Assembly: GCF_019880205.1 (NCBI RefSeq)
Contig: NZ_CP082292.1
Coordinates: 2,418,001 to 2,482,000 of the forward strand
Direction of reading: 5' to 3'
DNA length: 64,000 bases
Origin: Pantoea alfalfae
Lineage (GTDB): Bacteria; Pseudomonadota; Gammaproteobacteria; Enterobacterales; Enterobacteriaceae
Under the pieces are notes generated by a model that was not told the origin of the DNA, ran no database searches, and worked only from the letters and a program-made list of their open reading frames with translations. Shown piece by piece: positions 36,559-47,562 of the stretch. Made by a program: the position numbers and the translations under genes. Positions within the stretch are counted from its first letter, which is position 1, and every line of letters begins with the position of its first letter.

Positions 36559-38019
36559 ATGTCCTGGTTTAATCGTTACCGCCCTATTTCGCTGCGCGCC
36601 CGCTTTCTGCTGGCCTCCGCAGCGATAGTTCTGTTCCTCTCACTCTCTTACGGCATGGTCGCGGTGATTGGCTATGTGGTGAGTTTCGATAAAAATACCT
36701 ACCGGGTGATGCGCGGCGAGAGCAATCTGTTCTTTACGCTGGCGCAATGGCATGACAACAAGCTCACCATCGCGCAGCCGGAACGAATGACGCTGAATTT
36801 TCCTACCCTGGTCTTCATCTACGATGAGCATGGTAAGCTGCTGTGGCAGCAACGCGACGTGCCGGATATTCGCAAAAAGATCCGCCGCGAATGGCTGCTG
36901 AAGCCTGATTTCTACGAGATCGATACCAGCAACCGCACCAGCATGGTCGCGATGGGCAATAATCTCAATGCTAAGCAACGGCTTAATGACTGGGACACTG
37001 ACAGCAACGATACCTTTACCCATTCGGTTGCGGTTAACCGTTACGATGCCACGACGAATCTGCCCGCGCTCACCATTGTGGTGGTCGACTCTATTCCGCA
37101 GGAGTTGCAGCACTCTGATGTGGTCTGGTCGTGGTTCAGCTATGTGCTGGCGGCTAACCTGATTCTCATTATTCCGCTGCTGTGGCTGGCGGCGCACTGG
37201 AGTCTGCGGCCAATTGGTACGCTGACACAGCAGGTGCGCGAACTGGAAACCAGTCAGCGCGAAAATCTGGCGGATAATCCACCGCAGGAGTTGCGCAGTC
37301 TGGTGCGCAACCTCAATCTGCTGCTGACCAATGAGCGGCAGCGCTATACACGTTATCGCACCACCCTTTCTGATCTGACCCATAGCCTGAAAACGCCGCT
37401 GGCCGTGTTGCAGAGCACCCTGCGATCGCTGCGCAACGGCAAAGAGCTGACAGTAGAACAGGCGGAGCCGGTCATGCTGGAGCAGATTAGTCGTATTTCA
37501 CAGCAGGTGGGATATTACCTGCACCGCGCCAGTATGCAGGCCGATCACAATCCGCTGCAGCGCGATATCCATTCCGTTTCCGGTCTGCTCGACAAGCTCT
37601 GTTCAGCACTGAATAAAGTCTATCAGCGCAAAGGCGTGGCGATTACGCTGGATATCTCTCCGGAGCTGTCCTTCATTGGCGACCAGAATGACTTTATGGA
37701 AGTGCTGGGCAACGTACTGGATAATGCCTGCAAGTACTGTCTGGAGTTTATCGAAGTCAGCGCTTTTCAAAGCGAAAATGCACTGCATCTCTATATTGAC
37801 GACGATGGCCCGGGCATTCCCGAGAGCAAGCGCGATTTAGTGTTTGTCCGGGGTCAGCGTGCCGATACGCTGCGGCCAGGCCAGGGCTTAGGTCTGGCAG
37901 TGGTACGCGATATACTGGAACAGTATGATGGAAATGTCATCGCCACTAGCAGTGCGCTTGGCGGAACACGTATGGAAGTAGTTTTTCAGCGCCAGGAAGT
38001 CGAACATCACCGCGAGTAG
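36559..38019 (+). CDS. phoQ: Sensor histidine kinase PhoQ
   Basis: 486 residues. Two membrane helices (about 18-40 and 193-215) flank a periplasmic PhoQ sensor; HAMP follows. The phospho-acceptor His is in [16 protein letters not shown], and the ATP lid region has [26 protein letters not shown] and [13 protein letters not shown]. The periplasmic acidic patch, EDDDDAE in E. coli, here reads NDWDTDSND before TFTHSVAVN, so it is less acidic; cation sensing may be tuned differently. Confidence 0.97.
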   Translation: MSWFNRYRPISLRARFLLASAAIVLFLSLSYGMVAVIGYVVSFDKNTYRVMRGESNLFFTLAQWHDNKLTIAQPERMTLNFPTLVFIYDEHGKLLWQQRDVPDIRKKIRREWLLKPDFYEIDTSNRTSMVAMGNNLNAKQRLNDWDTDSNDTFTHSVAVNRYDATTNLPALTIVVVDSIPQELQHSDVVWSWFSYVLAANLILIIPLLWLAAHWSLRPIGTLTQQVRELETSQRENLADNPPQELRSLVRNLNLLLTNERQRYTRYRTTLSDLTHSLKTPLAVLQSTLRSLRNGKELTVEQAEPVMLEQISRISQQVGYYLHRASMQADHNPLQRDIHSVSGLLDKLCSALNKVYQRKGVAITLDISPELSFIGDQNDFMEVLGNVLDNACKYCLEFIEVSAFQSENALHLYIDDDGPGIPESKRDLVFVRGQRADTLRPGQGLGLAVVRDILEQYDGNVIATSSALGGTRMEVVFQRQEVEHHRE

Positions 38020-38076
38020 AAAACCCTCAGGACTGTTATACTTGCTGGCATTTACAGCCCTAAGCGGAACCCTTGT

Positions 38077-39201
38077 ATGGACTATCAGCTCGATATTAAC
38101 TGGCCCGATTTTATTCAGCGCTACTGGCAGAAACGCCCGGTCGTGCTGAAGCGTGGTTTTAAAAACTTTGTCGATCCCCTTTCACCGGATGAACTCGCCG
38201 GACTGGCAATGGAAAACGAGGTGGACAGCCGCCTGGTCAGCCATCAGGACGGCAAATGGCAGGTCAGCCACGGCCCGTTTGAGAGCTATGATCATCTGGG
38301 AGAGAACAACTGGTCACTGCTGGTCCAGGCGGTCAATCACTGGCATGAACCCTCAGCCGCGCTGATGCGCCCTTTCCGCTTTCTGCCTGACTGGCGTGTT
38401 GATGACCTGATGGTATCGTTTGCCGTGCCTGGCGGAGGCGTCGGCCCCCATTTTGATCAGTATGATGTCTTTATTATTCAGGGTACTGGCCGCCGTCGCT
38501 GGCGCGTCGGTGAAAAAGTGGCGCTGAAGCAGCACTGCCCGCACCCGGATCTGCTGCAGGTTGAACCGTTCGATGCCATCATCGATGAAGAGCTGGAGCC
38601 GGGCGATATTCTCTACATTCCGCCGGGATTCCCGCACGAAGGCTACTCGCTGGAAAACGCACTGAACTACTCTGTGGGTTTCCGCGCCCCCAGCGGTCGC
38701 GAGTTAATCAGCGGCTTTGCGGACTATGCCCTGGCCAATGAGCTGGGCAGCCTGCGCTTCAGCGATCCGGATGTGCCTGCACGTGATTGCCCGTCGCAGA
38801 TCCTGCCGCAGGAGATTGAAGGCGTGCGCCAGCTGATGCTGGATGTAGTTAATCAGCCAGCGCAGTTTGAGCAGTGGTTCGGCGAATTCATTTCGCAGTC
38901 ACGCCACGAACTCGACGTCGCGCCGCCGGAACCGCCTTATCAGCCTGATGAAATTTATGATGCGCTGCAACAGGGCGATGCGCTGAGCCGGTTGGGTGGC
39001 CTGCGTGTCCTGACGATTGGTGAGGCTGTTTATATCAATGGTGAGCGGGTTGAGTGTTCGCGCCCGGATGTGATGGCAGTTCTGGCGAATCACTATCGCA
39101 TCACACTGGAGGATCTGGGTGATGCGCTGGATGATCCGGCCGTACTGGCGCAGATCGCCGGTCTGGTGAATGCCGGTTACTTGTACTTCGGCGAGGAATA
39201 A
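38077..39201 (+). CDS. roxA: Ribosomal protein uL16 3-hydroxylase RoxA (YcfD)
   Basis: 2-oxoglutarate/Fe(II) oxygenase that hydroxylates an Arg of ribosomal protein L16. 374 residues. JmjC iron ligands: HFDQYDVF (His and Asp) and the later His in PPGFPHEGYS. A C-terminal winged-helix-like domain follows. Located downstream of phoQ as in E. coli. Confidence 0.95.
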   Translation: MDYQLDINWPDFIQRYWQKRPVVLKRGFKNFVDPLSPDELAGLAMENEVDSRLVSHQDGKWQVSHGPFESYDHLGENNWSLLVQAVNHWHEPSAALMRPFRFLPDWRVDDLMVSFAVPGGGVGPHFDQYDVFIIQGTGRRRWRVGEKVALKQHCPHPDLLQVEPFDAIIDEELEPGDILYIPPGFPHEGYSLENALNYSVGFRAPSGRELISGFADYALANELGSLRFSDPDVPARDCPSQILPQEIEGVRQLMLDVVNQPAQFEQWFGEFISQSRHELDVAPPEPPYQPDEIYDALQQGDALSRLGGLRVLTIGEAVYINGERVECSRPDVMAVLANHYRITLEDLGDALDDPAVLAQIAGLVNAGYLYFGEE

Positions 39202-39204
39202 CCC

Positions 39205-39271
39205 GCAGCGCGTAACAGTGCGCTGCGGCTGAATCAGGCTCTCCTGCCGTCATGGCAGGAGAGCCTTTTTT
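39205..39271. terminator. Double hairpin between roxA and pepT
   Basis: CGCAGCGC/GCGCTGCG at 39205-39228 followed by a 12-bp stem GGCTCTCCTGCC/GGCAGGAGAGCC at 39237-39265 and six T's. Strong rightward terminator for roxA; it may also stop convergent pepT. Confidence 0.93.
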
Positions 39272-39274
39272 AAT

Positions 39275-40504
39275 TTAATCCTTCTTCTGCGCGGCCAGTT
39301 CTGACAGACGCACAATCACTTCCACTGACTTCGCCATGATATTCAGCGACGCAAACTCATGCTTGCCGTGATAGTTATAGCCTCCGGTAAAGATGTTCGG
39401 GCAAGGTAATCCTTTCCACGACAGCGATGACCCATCGGTGCCGCCGCGAATCGGTTTCACCACGGGTTCAATGCCGCAGTCACGCATCGCCTGCAAAGCC
39501 AGATCAATGATATGCGGGAACGGCTCGACCTTTTCACGCATGTTGCGATAGCTATTGGTGATCTCAACAGTGACCGAGCAGTCAGGGTGCAGGGTTTTGT
39601 TGATCTCCGCAGCGATCTGCAGCAGCGTCTGTTTACGCTGTTCAAAACTCTCTGTTTCAAAGTCACGAATGATGTAGAGCATCTCGGCGTGCTCGACGCT
39701 GCCTTTGATCTGATGCAGATGGTAGAAGCCCTCATAGCCGTCGGTGTACTGCGGTTTTTCGCCGGCCGGTACGGCCGCATGAAACTGGTTAGCCAGCTCC
39801 AGTGCATTGACCATCACGCCTTTCGCGGAGCCTGGATGTACGTTGTTACCGACGATTTTGACCGTAGCCGAGGCGGCATTGAAGTTCTCATACTCAAACT
39901 CACCCAGATCGCTGCCATCAATGGTGTAGGCCCAGTCGGCGGCGAACGCCTCCACATCAAAATGTGAGGTGCCGCGACCGATCTCTTCATCAGGGGTAAA
40001 GGCGACGCGGATCGCGCCGTGGGGCGTATCGCTGTTAGCCAGCTGCGCCATCGCCGTCATGATCTCGGCGATACCCGCTTTATCATCCGCGCCCAGCAGG
40101 GTTTTGCCATCGGTGGTAATCAGCGTATGTCCAATCAGCTTGTGCAGCACCGGGAACATGACCGGTGACAGGACCTCGTTGCCATTACCCAGCGCAATGT
40201 CGCCACCGCGATAATCTTCGATGATCTGCGGGTTCACATGTTTCGCTGTGAAATCAGGCGAGGTATCCATGTGGGAGATGAAACCGATAACTGGCGTCGG
40301 CCAGTCAACATTGGCGGGCAGCGTGCCCATGACGCAACAGTGATCGCTCAGGGTGACATCAACAAAACCCAGGGCCAGCAGCTCCTCCTGCAGCTGACGC
40401 GCCAGCGTCCACTGTCCTTCACTGCTGGGCACCTGGCGCGCCTGCGGCTTAGCCTGTGTCTCAACTGCCACATAACTTAAAAAGCGCTCAAGTAACTGTT
40501 CCAT
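39275..40504 (-). CDS. pepT: Peptidase T (tripeptidase)
   Basis: Zinc aminotripeptidase of the M20B family, 409 residues. Metal ligands and catalytic residues sit in [25 protein letters not shown] and [11 protein letters not shown]; the final His is in [10 protein letters not shown]. coli pepT is anaerobically induced by FNR; a weak FNR-like site lies upstream. Convergent with roxA. Confidence 0.96.
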   Translation of the reverse strand: MEQLLERFLSYVAVETQAKPQARQVPSSEGQWTLARQLQEELLALGFVDVTLSDHCCVMGTLPANVDWPTPVIGFISHMDTSPDFTAKHVNPQIIEDYRGGDIALGNGNEVLSPVMFPVLHKLIGHTLITTDGKTLLGADDKAGIAEIMTAMAQLANSDTPHGAIRVAFTPDEEIGRGTSHFDVEAFAADWAYTIDGSDLGEFEYENFNAASATVKIVGNNVHPGSAKGVMVNALELANQFHAAVPAGEKPQYTDGYEGFYHLHQIKGSVEHAEMLYIIRDFETESFEQRKQTLLQIAAEINKTLHPDCSVTVEITNSYRNMREKVEPFPHIIDLALQAMRDCGIEPVVKPIRGGTDGSSLSWKGLPCPNIFTGGYNYHGKHEFASLNIMAKSVEVIVRLSELAAQKKD

Positions 40505-40559
40505 ATCCCATCCTTTAAAAGTGCCGTCCGGTATTATTCACAGACCCGCCGGTCACAAC

Positions 40560-40573
40560 GTTGCGTAAAATCA
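40560..40573 (-). promoter_or_regulatory. Possible FNR site upstream of pepT
   Basis: On the minus strand ATGAT-TTTA-CGCAA resembles TTGAT-N4-ATCAA with one good half. A TAAT-rich -10-like stretch lies about 23 bases downstream, compatible with FNR at -41.5. E. coli pepT is FNR-activated. The match is weak. Confidence 0.35.
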
Positions 40574-40816
40574 TTCGCAGACAGGTTAGCGCTGTCGGTG
40601 ACCTTTGGGAAAGTAATAAGCCCGAAAAAAACGCCTGATTACGTGATTGTTGCGGCAAACCTCGCAATGTTGTTAACAGCCGGGCGAATTGCCGCGGCCA
40701 GGCGGGCAAAACATGGCAATGCCTTATTTTTCAGGTATCATCCGCCCCTCTTTGCTGGCTGGCTGCACTGAGCGGCTATGCTGTAACTGTTCGACCTTAG
40801 ACAGACTGAGACTAAA

Positions 40817-41932
40817 ATGACGCAAACACGCGCACAGCAGGCGCTGGTTACGCTTTCTGGCATCAGTAAAGCTTTTGATGGAAAGACCATCATTGATGAT
40901 TTTAACCTGACCATCCATCACGGTGAGTTCATCACCCTGCTCGGCCCGTCGGGCTGTGGCAAAACCACCATTCTGCGCCTGATTGCCGGGCTGGAAGCGG
41001 CTGATCGCGGCCGTATCTCGCTCGATGACCAGGACATTACTGATACGCCGGCCGAACACCGTCACGTCAATACCGTGTTTCAGAGCTACGCGCTGTTTCC
41101 GCATATGACCGTATCTGAAAACGTTGCTTTTGGCCTGCGGATGCAGAAAACCCCGTCGGCAGAAATTGAGAGCCGGGTAAAGGATGCGCTGGCAATGGTG
41201 CAGCTGGAGCACTTTGCCGATCGCCGTCCGCATCAGCTTTCCGGTGGCCAGCAACAGCGTGTGGCCATTGCCCGCGCGGTAGTCAATCGCCCTGAAGTGC
41301 TGCTGCTGGACGAATCCCTCTCGGCGCTGGACTACAAGCTGCGCCGTCAGATGCAGAACGAGCTGAAAGCCCTGCAGCGTAAGCTCGGCATTACCTTTGT
41401 CTTTGTCACCCACGATCAGGAAGAGGCGCTGACCATGTCCGATCGCATCGTGGTCATGCGCGACGGCAAGGTAGTGCAGGATGGTACACCACGCGAAATC
41501 TACGAAGAGCCCGAAAACCTGTTTGTTGCCCGCTTTATCGGCGAAATTAATGTCTTTGACGCTGAAGTGCTCGCCAGCGACAGCGCGCCAGACGTGCGGG
41601 CCCGGGTAGAGGGACGCGAGTGCGAGATCCACTGTACTTTCCCGGTTAGCGTGGGTGACCGGCTTCATGTGCTGCTGCGTCCGGAAGATCTGCGGGTGCA
41701 GGAGATCCATGATGACAGCGCATCAGATGGCCTGATTGGCTATGTGCGCGAACGTAACTATAAAGGTATGACGCTGGAGTCTGCGGTAGAGCTGGAGAAC
41801 GGTAAGCTGGTTACGGTCAGCGAGTTCTTTAATGAGGATGACCCGGACGTTGATCACTCGCTTAATCAGAAGATGGCCGTGAGCTGGGTGCCGGGATGGG
41901 AGGTGGTACTGCCCTATGAAGCTGATGCGTAA
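40817..41932 (+). CDS. potA: Spermidine/putrescine importer ATPase
   Basis: ATP-binding subunit of the PotABCD polyamine importer, 371 residues. Walker [10 protein letters not shown], signature [15 protein letters not shown], Walker [13 protein letters not shown] (Ser in place of the usual Pro, as in E. coli PotA), His in VTHDQEEAL, and a C-terminal TOBE domain ([17 protein letters not shown]). Overlaps potB by 17 bases. Confidence 0.97.
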   Translation: MTQTRAQQALVTLSGISKAFDGKTIIDDFNLTIHHGEFITLLGPSGCGKTTILRLIAGLEAADRGRISLDDQDITDTPAEHRHVNTVFQSYALFPHMTVSENVAFGLRMQKTPSAEIESRVKDALAMVQLEHFADRRPHQLSGGQQQRVAIARAVVNRPEVLLLDESLSALDYKLRRQMQNELKALQRKLGITFVFVTHDQEEALTMSDRIVVMRDGKVVQDGTPREIYEEPENLFVARFIGEINVFDAEVLASDSAPDVRARVEGRECEIHCTFPVSVGDRLHVLLRPEDLRVQEIHDDSASDGLIGYVRERNYKGMTLESAVELENGKLVTVSEFFNEDDPDVDHSLNQKMAVSWVPGWEVVLPYEADA

Positions 41933-42776
41933 TGGTTTTCAGAAGGGGGTCATCGTACTGATCGTCGGCTGGCTGGCGCTGTTCGTTTTTGTGCCCAATC
42001 TGATGATTTTTGTTACCAGTTTTCTGACGCGCGATGATGCGCACGTCGTCAGCGCGATGTTGACCTTCAGGAATTACACCCGGCTGCTCGACCCGCTCTA
42101 TGCGCAGGTGCTGCTGCACTCGCTGAACATGGCGCTGATTGCCACGATCGGCTGTCTGCTGCTCGGCTATCCCTTTGCATGGTGTCTGACAAAACTCACG
42201 CCGCGCCTGCGTCCGCTGATGCTGTTTCTGTTGATTGTACCTTTCTGGACCAATTCGCTGATCCGTATCTACGGCCTGAAAATTTTCCTCAGCACCCGGG
42301 GCTGGCTGAATGATTTCCTGCTGTCGCTGGGGCTGATCGATAAACCGTTTCGCATCATGTATACCCCGGAAGCGGTGATCCTCGGGCTGATCTACATTCT
42401 GCTGCCGTTTATGGTGCTGCCGCTCTACTCCAGTCTGGAGAAGCTTGATAAACCGCTGCTGGAAGCGGCGCGCGACCTGGGTGCCGGTAAGCTGCAGACC
42501 TTTTTCCGTATTATTCTGCCGCTGACCATGCCGGGCATCATTGCGGGCTGTCTGCTGGTGTTGATCCCGGCGATGGGGCTGTTCTACGTCGCCGACCTGA
42601 TGGGCGGCGCAAAGAATCTGCTGATCGGCAACGTCATCAAAAGTCAGTTCCTCAACATCCGCGACTGGCCGTTTGGCGCGGCCACCAGCATTGTGATGAC
42701 GCTGTTGATGGGATTGCTGTTGCTGATTTACTGGCGCGCGGCGCGACTGCTGAATAACCAGGTGGATTTAGGATGA
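41916..42776 (+). CDS. potB: Spermidine/putrescine importer permease PotB
   Basis: 286 residues, six membrane helices. The ATPase-coupling EAA loop reads [20 protein letters not shown]. Start overlaps the potA end; stop overlaps potC by four bases (ATGATG), so the operon is tightly coupled. Confidence 0.95.
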   Translation: MKLMRNGFQKGVIVLIVGWLALFVFVPNLMIFVTSFLTRDDAHVVSAMLTFRNYTRLLDPLYAQVLLHSLNMALIATIGCLLLGYPFAWCLTKLTPRLRPLMLFLLIVPFWTNSLIRIYGLKIFLSTRGWLNDFLLSLGLIDKPFRIMYTPEAVILGLIYILLPFMVLPLYSSLEKLDKPLLEAARDLGAGKLQTFFRIILPLTMPGIIAGCLLVLIPAMGLFYVADLMGGAKNLLIGNVIKSQFLNIRDWPFGAATSIVMTLLMGLLLLIYWRAARLLNNQVDLG

Positions 42777-43546
42777 TGGCACGCCTGTTACGCGGCAGTT
42801 TTATGGCGATTATTTACGCCTGGTTCTACATACCGATTGTTATTCTGATCGTGAATTCATTTAACGCCTCCCGCTTTGGCATTAACTGGCAGGGTTTCAC
42901 GACCCATTGGTACAGCCTGCTGCTGAACAATGACAGTCTGATTCAGGCGGCGCAGCACTCGCTGATCATGGGCGTGCTCTCAGCCAGCTGTGCCACACTG
43001 ATCGGCGCACTCACCGCTGTCGCACTCTTTCGCTACCGTTTTCGGGGCAAGCCCTTTGTCAGTGGCATGCTATTCGTGGTGATGATGTCGCCGGACATTG
43101 TGATGGCTATCTCCCTGCTGGTGCTGTTTATGCTGCTGGGCATTTCGCTGGGCTTCTGGTCACTGCTCTTTTCCCACATTACATTTTGCCTGCCGTTTGT
43201 GGTGATTACTGTCTACTCACGTCTGAAGGGCTTTGATGTGCGCATGCTGGAGGCAGCCAAAGATCTGGGTGCCAGCGAAACCATCATCCTGCGCAAAATC
43301 ATTCTGCCGCTGGCGATGCCAGCCGTCGCCGCTGGATGGTTACTGAGCTTTACCCTGTCAATGGATGATGTGGTGGTCTCTTCCTTTGTCACCGGTCCGA
43401 CGTTTGAGATTTTACCGCTGAAGATCTACTCGATGGTAAAAGTAGGCGTCTCACCGGAAGTGAATGCGCTGGCCACCATTTTAATGCTGCTGTCATTGCT
43501 GCTGGTCGCGGCCAGTCAGTGGCTGCTGCGTGACAGAAATAAATAA
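42773..43546 (+). CDS. potC: Spermidine/putrescine importer permease PotC
   Basis: 257 residues, six membrane helices, EAA loop MLEAAKDLGASETIILRKII. Pairs with PotB in the inner membrane. Two adjacent ATGs at the start; the gene precedes potD by five bases. Confidence 0.95.
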   Translation: MMARLLRGSFMAIIYAWFYIPIVILIVNSFNASRFGINWQGFTTHWYSLLLNNDSLIQAAQHSLIMGVLSASCATLIGALTAVALFRYRFRGKPFVSGMLFVVMMSPDIVMAISLLVLFMLLGISLGFWSLLFSHITFCLPFVVITVYSRLKGFDVRMLEAAKDLGASETIILRKIILPLAMPAVAAGWLLSFTLSMDDVVVSSFVTGPTFEILPLKIYSMVKVGVSPEVNALATILMLLSLLLVAASQWLLRDRNK

Positions 43547-43551
43547 GAGGA

Positions 43552-44601
43552 TTGAAGATGAAAAAGAGATCTCACTGGCTGGCGGCAGGTGCACTGTTGC
43601 TGGGTATGAACGTGGCGCAGGCAGACAACAGTAATACCCTCTATTTCTACAACTGGACCGAATATGTGCCGCCGGGGCTGCTGGAGCAGTTCACGAAAGA
43701 GACCGGCATTAAAGTGATCTATTCGACCTATGAATCCAATGAGAGCATGTACGCCAAACTGAAAACCTGGAAAGATGGCGCTTACGATCTGGTCGTGCCG
43801 TCAACTTACTTCGTGGCAAAAATGCGAAACGAAGGGATGCTGCAGAAAATCGACAAAAACCAGCTCAGCAACTTCAGCAACCTCGATCCCGACCTGCTGA
43901 ATAAACCCTTCGATCCTGACAATAACTACTCGATTCCCTATATCTGGGGCGCGACGGCAATCGGTGTCAACACCGATGAGATCGACGTGAAAAGCGTGAC
44001 CCGCTGGGCCGATCTGTGGAAGCCGGAATATAAGCAAAGCCTGCTGCTGACCGACGACGCGCGCGAAGTGTTTCATATGGCGCTGCGCAAGCTGGGATAC
44101 TCCGGCAATACCCGCGATCCTGAGCAGATCAAAGCCGCTTATTCTGAGCTGAAAAAGCTGATGCCCAATGTGCTGGCCTTCAACTCTGATAATCCGGGTA
44201 ATCCCTATATGGAAGGCGAAGTGAATCTGGGCATGCTATGGAATGGTTCGGCGTATGTCGCACGTCAGGCGGGCACGCCGTTAGCGATCGTCTGGCCTGA
44301 AGAGGGCGGCATTTTCTGGATGGATAACCTGGCGATCCCGGCTAACGCGAAGAACAAGGCAGGCGCGCTGAAGCTGATCAACTTCCTGCTGCGTCCTGAC
44401 GTCGCGGCGAAAGTGGCGGAAACCATCGGCTATCCTACACCGAACCTCGCAGCGAAGGCGTTGCTGCCACCCGCCGTGGCGAACGATCCGTCACTCTATC
44501 CACCTGCTGACGTGATTAAGCACGGTGAATGGCAGGATGATGTTGGCGACGCCAGCCTTCAGTACGAAACTCTGTTCCAGCAGCTTAAAGCGGGCCGTTA
44601 G
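43552..44601 (+). CDS. potD: Spermidine/putrescine-binding protein PotD
   Basis: Periplasmic binding protein, 349 residues, with signal peptide (AAGALLLGMNVAQA). NTLYFYNWTEYVPPG and YDLVVPSTYFVAKM are characteristic; polyamine-binding acidic and aromatic residues lie in NWTEY and the later WMDNLAIP. AGAGGATT precedes the ATG. Confidence 0.96.
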   Translation: MKMKKRSHWLAAGALLLGMNVAQADNSNTLYFYNWTEYVPPGLLEQFTKETGIKVIYSTYESNESMYAKLKTWKDGAYDLVVPSTYFVAKMRNEGMLQKIDKNQLSNFSNLDPDLLNKPFDPDNNYSIPYIWGATAIGVNTDEIDVKSVTRWADLWKPEYKQSLLLTDDAREVFHMALRKLGYSGNTRDPEQIKAAYSELKKLMPNVLAFNSDNPGNPYMEGEVNLGMLWNGSAYVARQAGTPLAIVWPEEGGIFWMDNLAIPANAKNKAGALKLINFLLRPDVAAKVAETIGYPTPNLAAKALLPPAVANDPSLYPPADVIKHGEWQDDVGDASLQYETLFQQLKAGR

Positions 44602-44613
44602 AAGAGTTAAAGA

Positions 44614-44630
44614 GGCGGCTATCAGCCGCC
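44614..44630. terminator. Hairpin between convergent potD and cobB
   Basis: GGCGGCT-ATC-AGCCGCC in the 32-base gap between the two stops. There is no clear T tract. Confidence 0.5.
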
Positions 44631-44633
44631 CGC

Positions 44634-45467
44634 CTACTTATACAGTCCGCGCAGCAGGGTATGAACAAATTCCGGCACCACTTCGCTCGCCAGGCCGTAA
44701 TGCCGTTCGGCAAACTCGTTACCCACCTGGCTCGGCTCCAGGTTCAGCTCAACGGTGTGCGCACCCTGCAGTTTGGCCTCATGCACAAAGCCTGCGGCCG
44801 GATAAACATGGCCTGAAGTACCGATAGCGATAAAGTAATCGGCCTGTTCCAGCGCCTGATAAATCTGCTCCATACCCAGCGGCATCTCGCCAAACCAGAC
44901 CACGTGCGGCCGCAGCACAGAGGGGAACTGGCAGCAGGTGCAGCGATCGTCCGGCGTGATATCGCCGGTCCACTCAATCACCTGACCGCTGGTGACGCAG
45001 CGCACTTTTAGCAGTTCACCGTGCATATGCAGCACCCGGCTGTTACCGGCACGCTCATGCAAATTGTCGATGTTTTGCGTGACCAGCAGGAAGTTATCGC
45101 CCAACACCTGCTCCAGCTCAGCCAGCGCCAGATGGGCAGCATTAGGCTGGATGTCGGCTTCCTGTAGCTGCTGGCGGCGCGCATTGTAGAAACGCTGCAC
45201 CAGCGCGGAATCGCGCTGAAAGCCTTCGGGCGTAGCAACGTCTTCAACGTGGTGCTCTTCCCACAGGCCGTCAGCCGCGCGGAAGGTCCGGATGCCGGAC
45301 TCCGCTGAGATGCCTGCGCCGGTCAGCACCACAACATGCGGCTGAGGGTGGGCGGCCAGTTCGGCCTGACGATCGCGCTCAAATATGCGCTGGCGAAAGC
45401 GCTGATGCACTTTTCTCCGGGTTTTCTTCAGGCGGGCAAGTCGTATGCGGCGACGTGGTGTACGCAT
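44634..45467 (-). CDS. cobB: NAD-dependent protein deacylase CobB (sirtuin)
   Basis: Removes acetyl and succinyl groups from lysines. 277 residues including a basic N-terminal extension ([15 protein letters not shown]) as in the long E. coli form. NAD site [18 protein letters not shown], catalytic His in [11 protein letters not shown], zinc cysteines at CVTSGQ and the CTCC cluster, and Tyr/Arg in [10 protein letters not shown], which in E. coli CobB allow desuccinylation. Confidence 0.96.
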   Translation of the reverse strand: MRTPRRRIRLARLKKTRRKVHQRFRQRIFERDRQAELAAHPQPHVVVLTGAGISAESGIRTFRAADGLWEEHHVEDVATPEGFQRDSALVQRFYNARRQQLQEADIQPNAAHLALAELEQVLGDNFLLVTQNIDNLHERAGNSRVLHMHGELLKVRCVTSGQVIEWTGDITPDDRCTCCQFPSVLRPHVVWFGEMPLGMEQIYQALEQADYFIAIGTSGHVYPAAGFVHEAKLQGAHTVELNLEPSQVGNEFAERHYGLASEVVPEFVHTLLRGLYK

Positions 45468-45580
45468 AAAATCTCCTGGCGTAGCAGCTGCGGCGAGCCG
45501 CTCTAAACAGATTCCGGGTTAACATCACCCGATAGTAACGGTTGCTGAGGGCATGACCCAACAGCAAAGGTCTTAAACAG

Positions 45581-45608
45581 ATGCGGCGCGAAATCACTCG
45601 CGCCGCAT
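45581..45608. terminator. Hairpin between lolE and cobB
   Basis: ATGCGGCGCGA / TCGCGCCGCAT, an 11-bp stem, with TTTTTA on the plus side. It ends the lol operon and separates it from cobB. nagK, which sits here in E. coli, is absent. Confidence 0.8.
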
Positions 45609-45613
45609 TTTTA

Positions 45614-46858
45614 TCACTGACCGCTTAATACCCGAGCCGGGTCAATGCGGCTGGCGCGTCTGGCGGGATACCAGCTCGCCAGCAGGCTCAGCAGAATGGC
45701 GGTAATCAGTACTGAGAACACGTCAATCCAGTGCAGTTCCGAGGGCAGGAAATCAATAAAGTAGATATCTCCTGCCAGCAGATGATGACCGGTAATCGAT
45801 TCCAGCCCACGCACCAGTGAGGTCAGATTCAGTGCCACCAGCACGCCAGCCACCACGCCGCTGACGCTGCCCAGCAGACCGGCCAGCAAACCGTACCAGA
45901 TAAAGATGGCGCGGATCAGCCGGTCTTTCGCGCCGAGGGTACGGAGTACCGCAATGTCACTGCTCTTATCCTTCACCGCCATCACCAGCGTGGAAACGAT
46001 GTTAAAGCAGGCGACGCCGATCACCAGCACCATCGCCAGATACATGATGGCGCGGATCATCTGAATGTCGCGGTACATATAGCCGTAGGTGCCAATCCAG
46101 CTCTTGATGTAGACATAGGAGCGGGTCGCTTCACCGGCATCGCGCACCAGTTTCACGGCCTGGAACGGGTCTGTCATCTTCAGCGCAATACCGGACACGC
46201 TGTCACCCATCTCCAGATAGTGCTGCGCATCGGCCAGCGGCACCAGTGCCAGACTGTGATCGAGCATGCCGCTGAGTTGCAGGATACCGCTGACCTGCAG
46301 CCGGATGCGTTTTGGCTGCAGCAATTTGTTATCACCATCGTTGTTCGGGATCATGATGGTGATCCAGTCGCCCTGCTTCACCTTCAGCGATTTAGCAATG
46401 CCGCCGCCCAGAATGATCTGTTGCTTACCGGCGGCAAAAGAGGACCAGGCGTTATCGGCGACAAACTGTGGCAGCGCGCTGAGGCGCGGTTCCTGGGCCG
46501 GATCGACGCCCTTCACCTGCAGCGCTTCCAGCCGGGCACCGCTCTCAATCAGACCGGTGAAGTTGACATAGGGGGCTGCCGCCGCAATGCCGGGCACTTT
46601 TTCAATCGGGGCAATCATCGACTGCCAGTGCTGGAACGGCTGATTAACTGCCTCGATTTCACCGTGCGGCACCACCGCCAGAATGCGGTTATTCAGCTCA
46701 CGCTCAAAACCGTTCATGGCGCTGAGGCCGATAATCAGCACCGCCACGCCCAGCGCAATCCCGATGGTGGAGATCACCGAAATCAGCGAAACCATCCCGC
46801 CACGACGGCGTCCACGGCTGAAGCGCAGGCCCAGCAACAGGGATAACGATGAACCCAT
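45614..46858 (-). CDS. lolE: Lipoprotein-releasing ABC transporter permease LolE
   Basis: Part of LolCDE, which extracts outer-membrane lipoproteins from the inner membrane for LolA. 414 residues, as in E. coli. N-terminal helix after [16 protein letters not shown], large periplasmic domain (MacB type), then three helices in an FtsX domain ending [16 protein letters not shown]. Overlaps lolD by one base. Confidence 0.97.
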   Translation of the reverse strand: MGSSLSLLLGLRFSRGRRRGGMVSLISVISTIGIALGVAVLIIGLSAMNGFERELNNRILAVVPHGEIEAVNQPFQHWQSMIAPIEKVPGIAAAAPYVNFTGLIESGARLEALQVKGVDPAQEPRLSALPQFVADNAWSSFAAGKQQIILGGGIAKSLKVKQGDWITIMIPNNDGDNKLLQPKRIRLQVSGILQLSGMLDHSLALVPLADAQHYLEMGDSVSGIALKMTDPFQAVKLVRDAGEATRSYVYIKSWIGTYGYMYRDIQMIRAIMYLAMVLVIGVACFNIVSTLVMAVKDKSSDIAVLRTLGAKDRLIRAIFIWYGLLAGLLGSVSGVVAGVLVALNLTSLVRGLESITGHHLLAGDIYFIDFLPSELHWIDVFSVLITAILLSLLASWYPARRASRIDPARVLSGQ

Positions 46859-47562
46859 TACAGCGCTCCTGCCAGAGTGAGCTGATCGCTTAAGTGACCA
46901 TCACGCATCTCCATCTGACGCGTCATGCGTTTTGCCAGCATCAGATCGTGCGTCACCACCAGAAAGGCGGTGCCCTGACGGACGTTCAGCTCGCCCAGCA
47001 ACTCAAAAATAGCGTCGGCGTTACGCGCATCCAGGTTGCCGGTGGGTTCATCTGCCATTACCAGCCGTGGACGGTTGACCAGCGCACGGGCGATCGCTAC
47101 GCGCTGACGCTCGCCGCCGGACAGTTCAGACGGCCGGTGCGCGGCACGATGGTCCAGCCCGACTGCAGCCAGCATCTCGCGGGCGCGATCCTGCGCTTCC
47201 GCTTTCGCGATTTTGCCAATCAGCAGCGGCATCGCCACGTTCTCCAGCGCACTGAAGTCCGGCAGAAGATGGTGGAACTGATAAATAAAGCCCAGCTCGC
47301 GGTTACGCAGCTCTGCTTTGGCCGACGAGGACATGGCGTTCAGCGACTGACCATCAAACACCACATCGCCCGACGTCGGCGCATCCAGACCGCCCAGCAG
47401 ATGCAGCAGCGTACTTTTACCGGAACCGGAGCTGCCGACAATCGCCGTCAGTTCACCGGGCTGGAGGCTGAAAGCCACATTGCGCAGCACATCGGTCTGC
47501 ACGCTGCCTTCCTGATAGCGTTTGCACAGGTCGCGGCACTGCAACAAAGGAGTGTTACTCAT
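46858..47562 (-). CDS. lolD: Lipoprotein-releasing ABC transporter ATPase LolD
   Basis: ATPase of LolCDE, 234 residues from ATG 47562 ([20 protein letters not shown]); the longer reading upstream overlaps lolC and is not used. Walker [11 protein letters not shown], signature [15 protein letters not shown], Walker [13 protein letters not shown]. Its start overlaps the lolC stop (8 bases). Confidence 0.97.
   Translation of the reverse strand: MSNTPLLQCRDLCKRYQEGSVQTDVLRNVAFSLQPGELTAIVGSSGSGKSTLLHLLGGLDAPTSGDVVFDGQSLNAMSSSAKAELRNRELGFIYQFHHLLPDFSALENVAMPLLIGKIAKAEAQDRAREMLAAVGLDHRAAHRPSELSGGERQRVAIARALVNRPRLVMADEPTGNLDARNADAIFELLGELNVRQGTAFLVVTHDLMLAKRMTRQMEMRDGHLSDQLTLAGAL

Noticed and set aside
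40724..41710. Long antisense frame opposite potA
   Set aside because: Shadow of the conserved potA frame; composition is typical of antisense translation.
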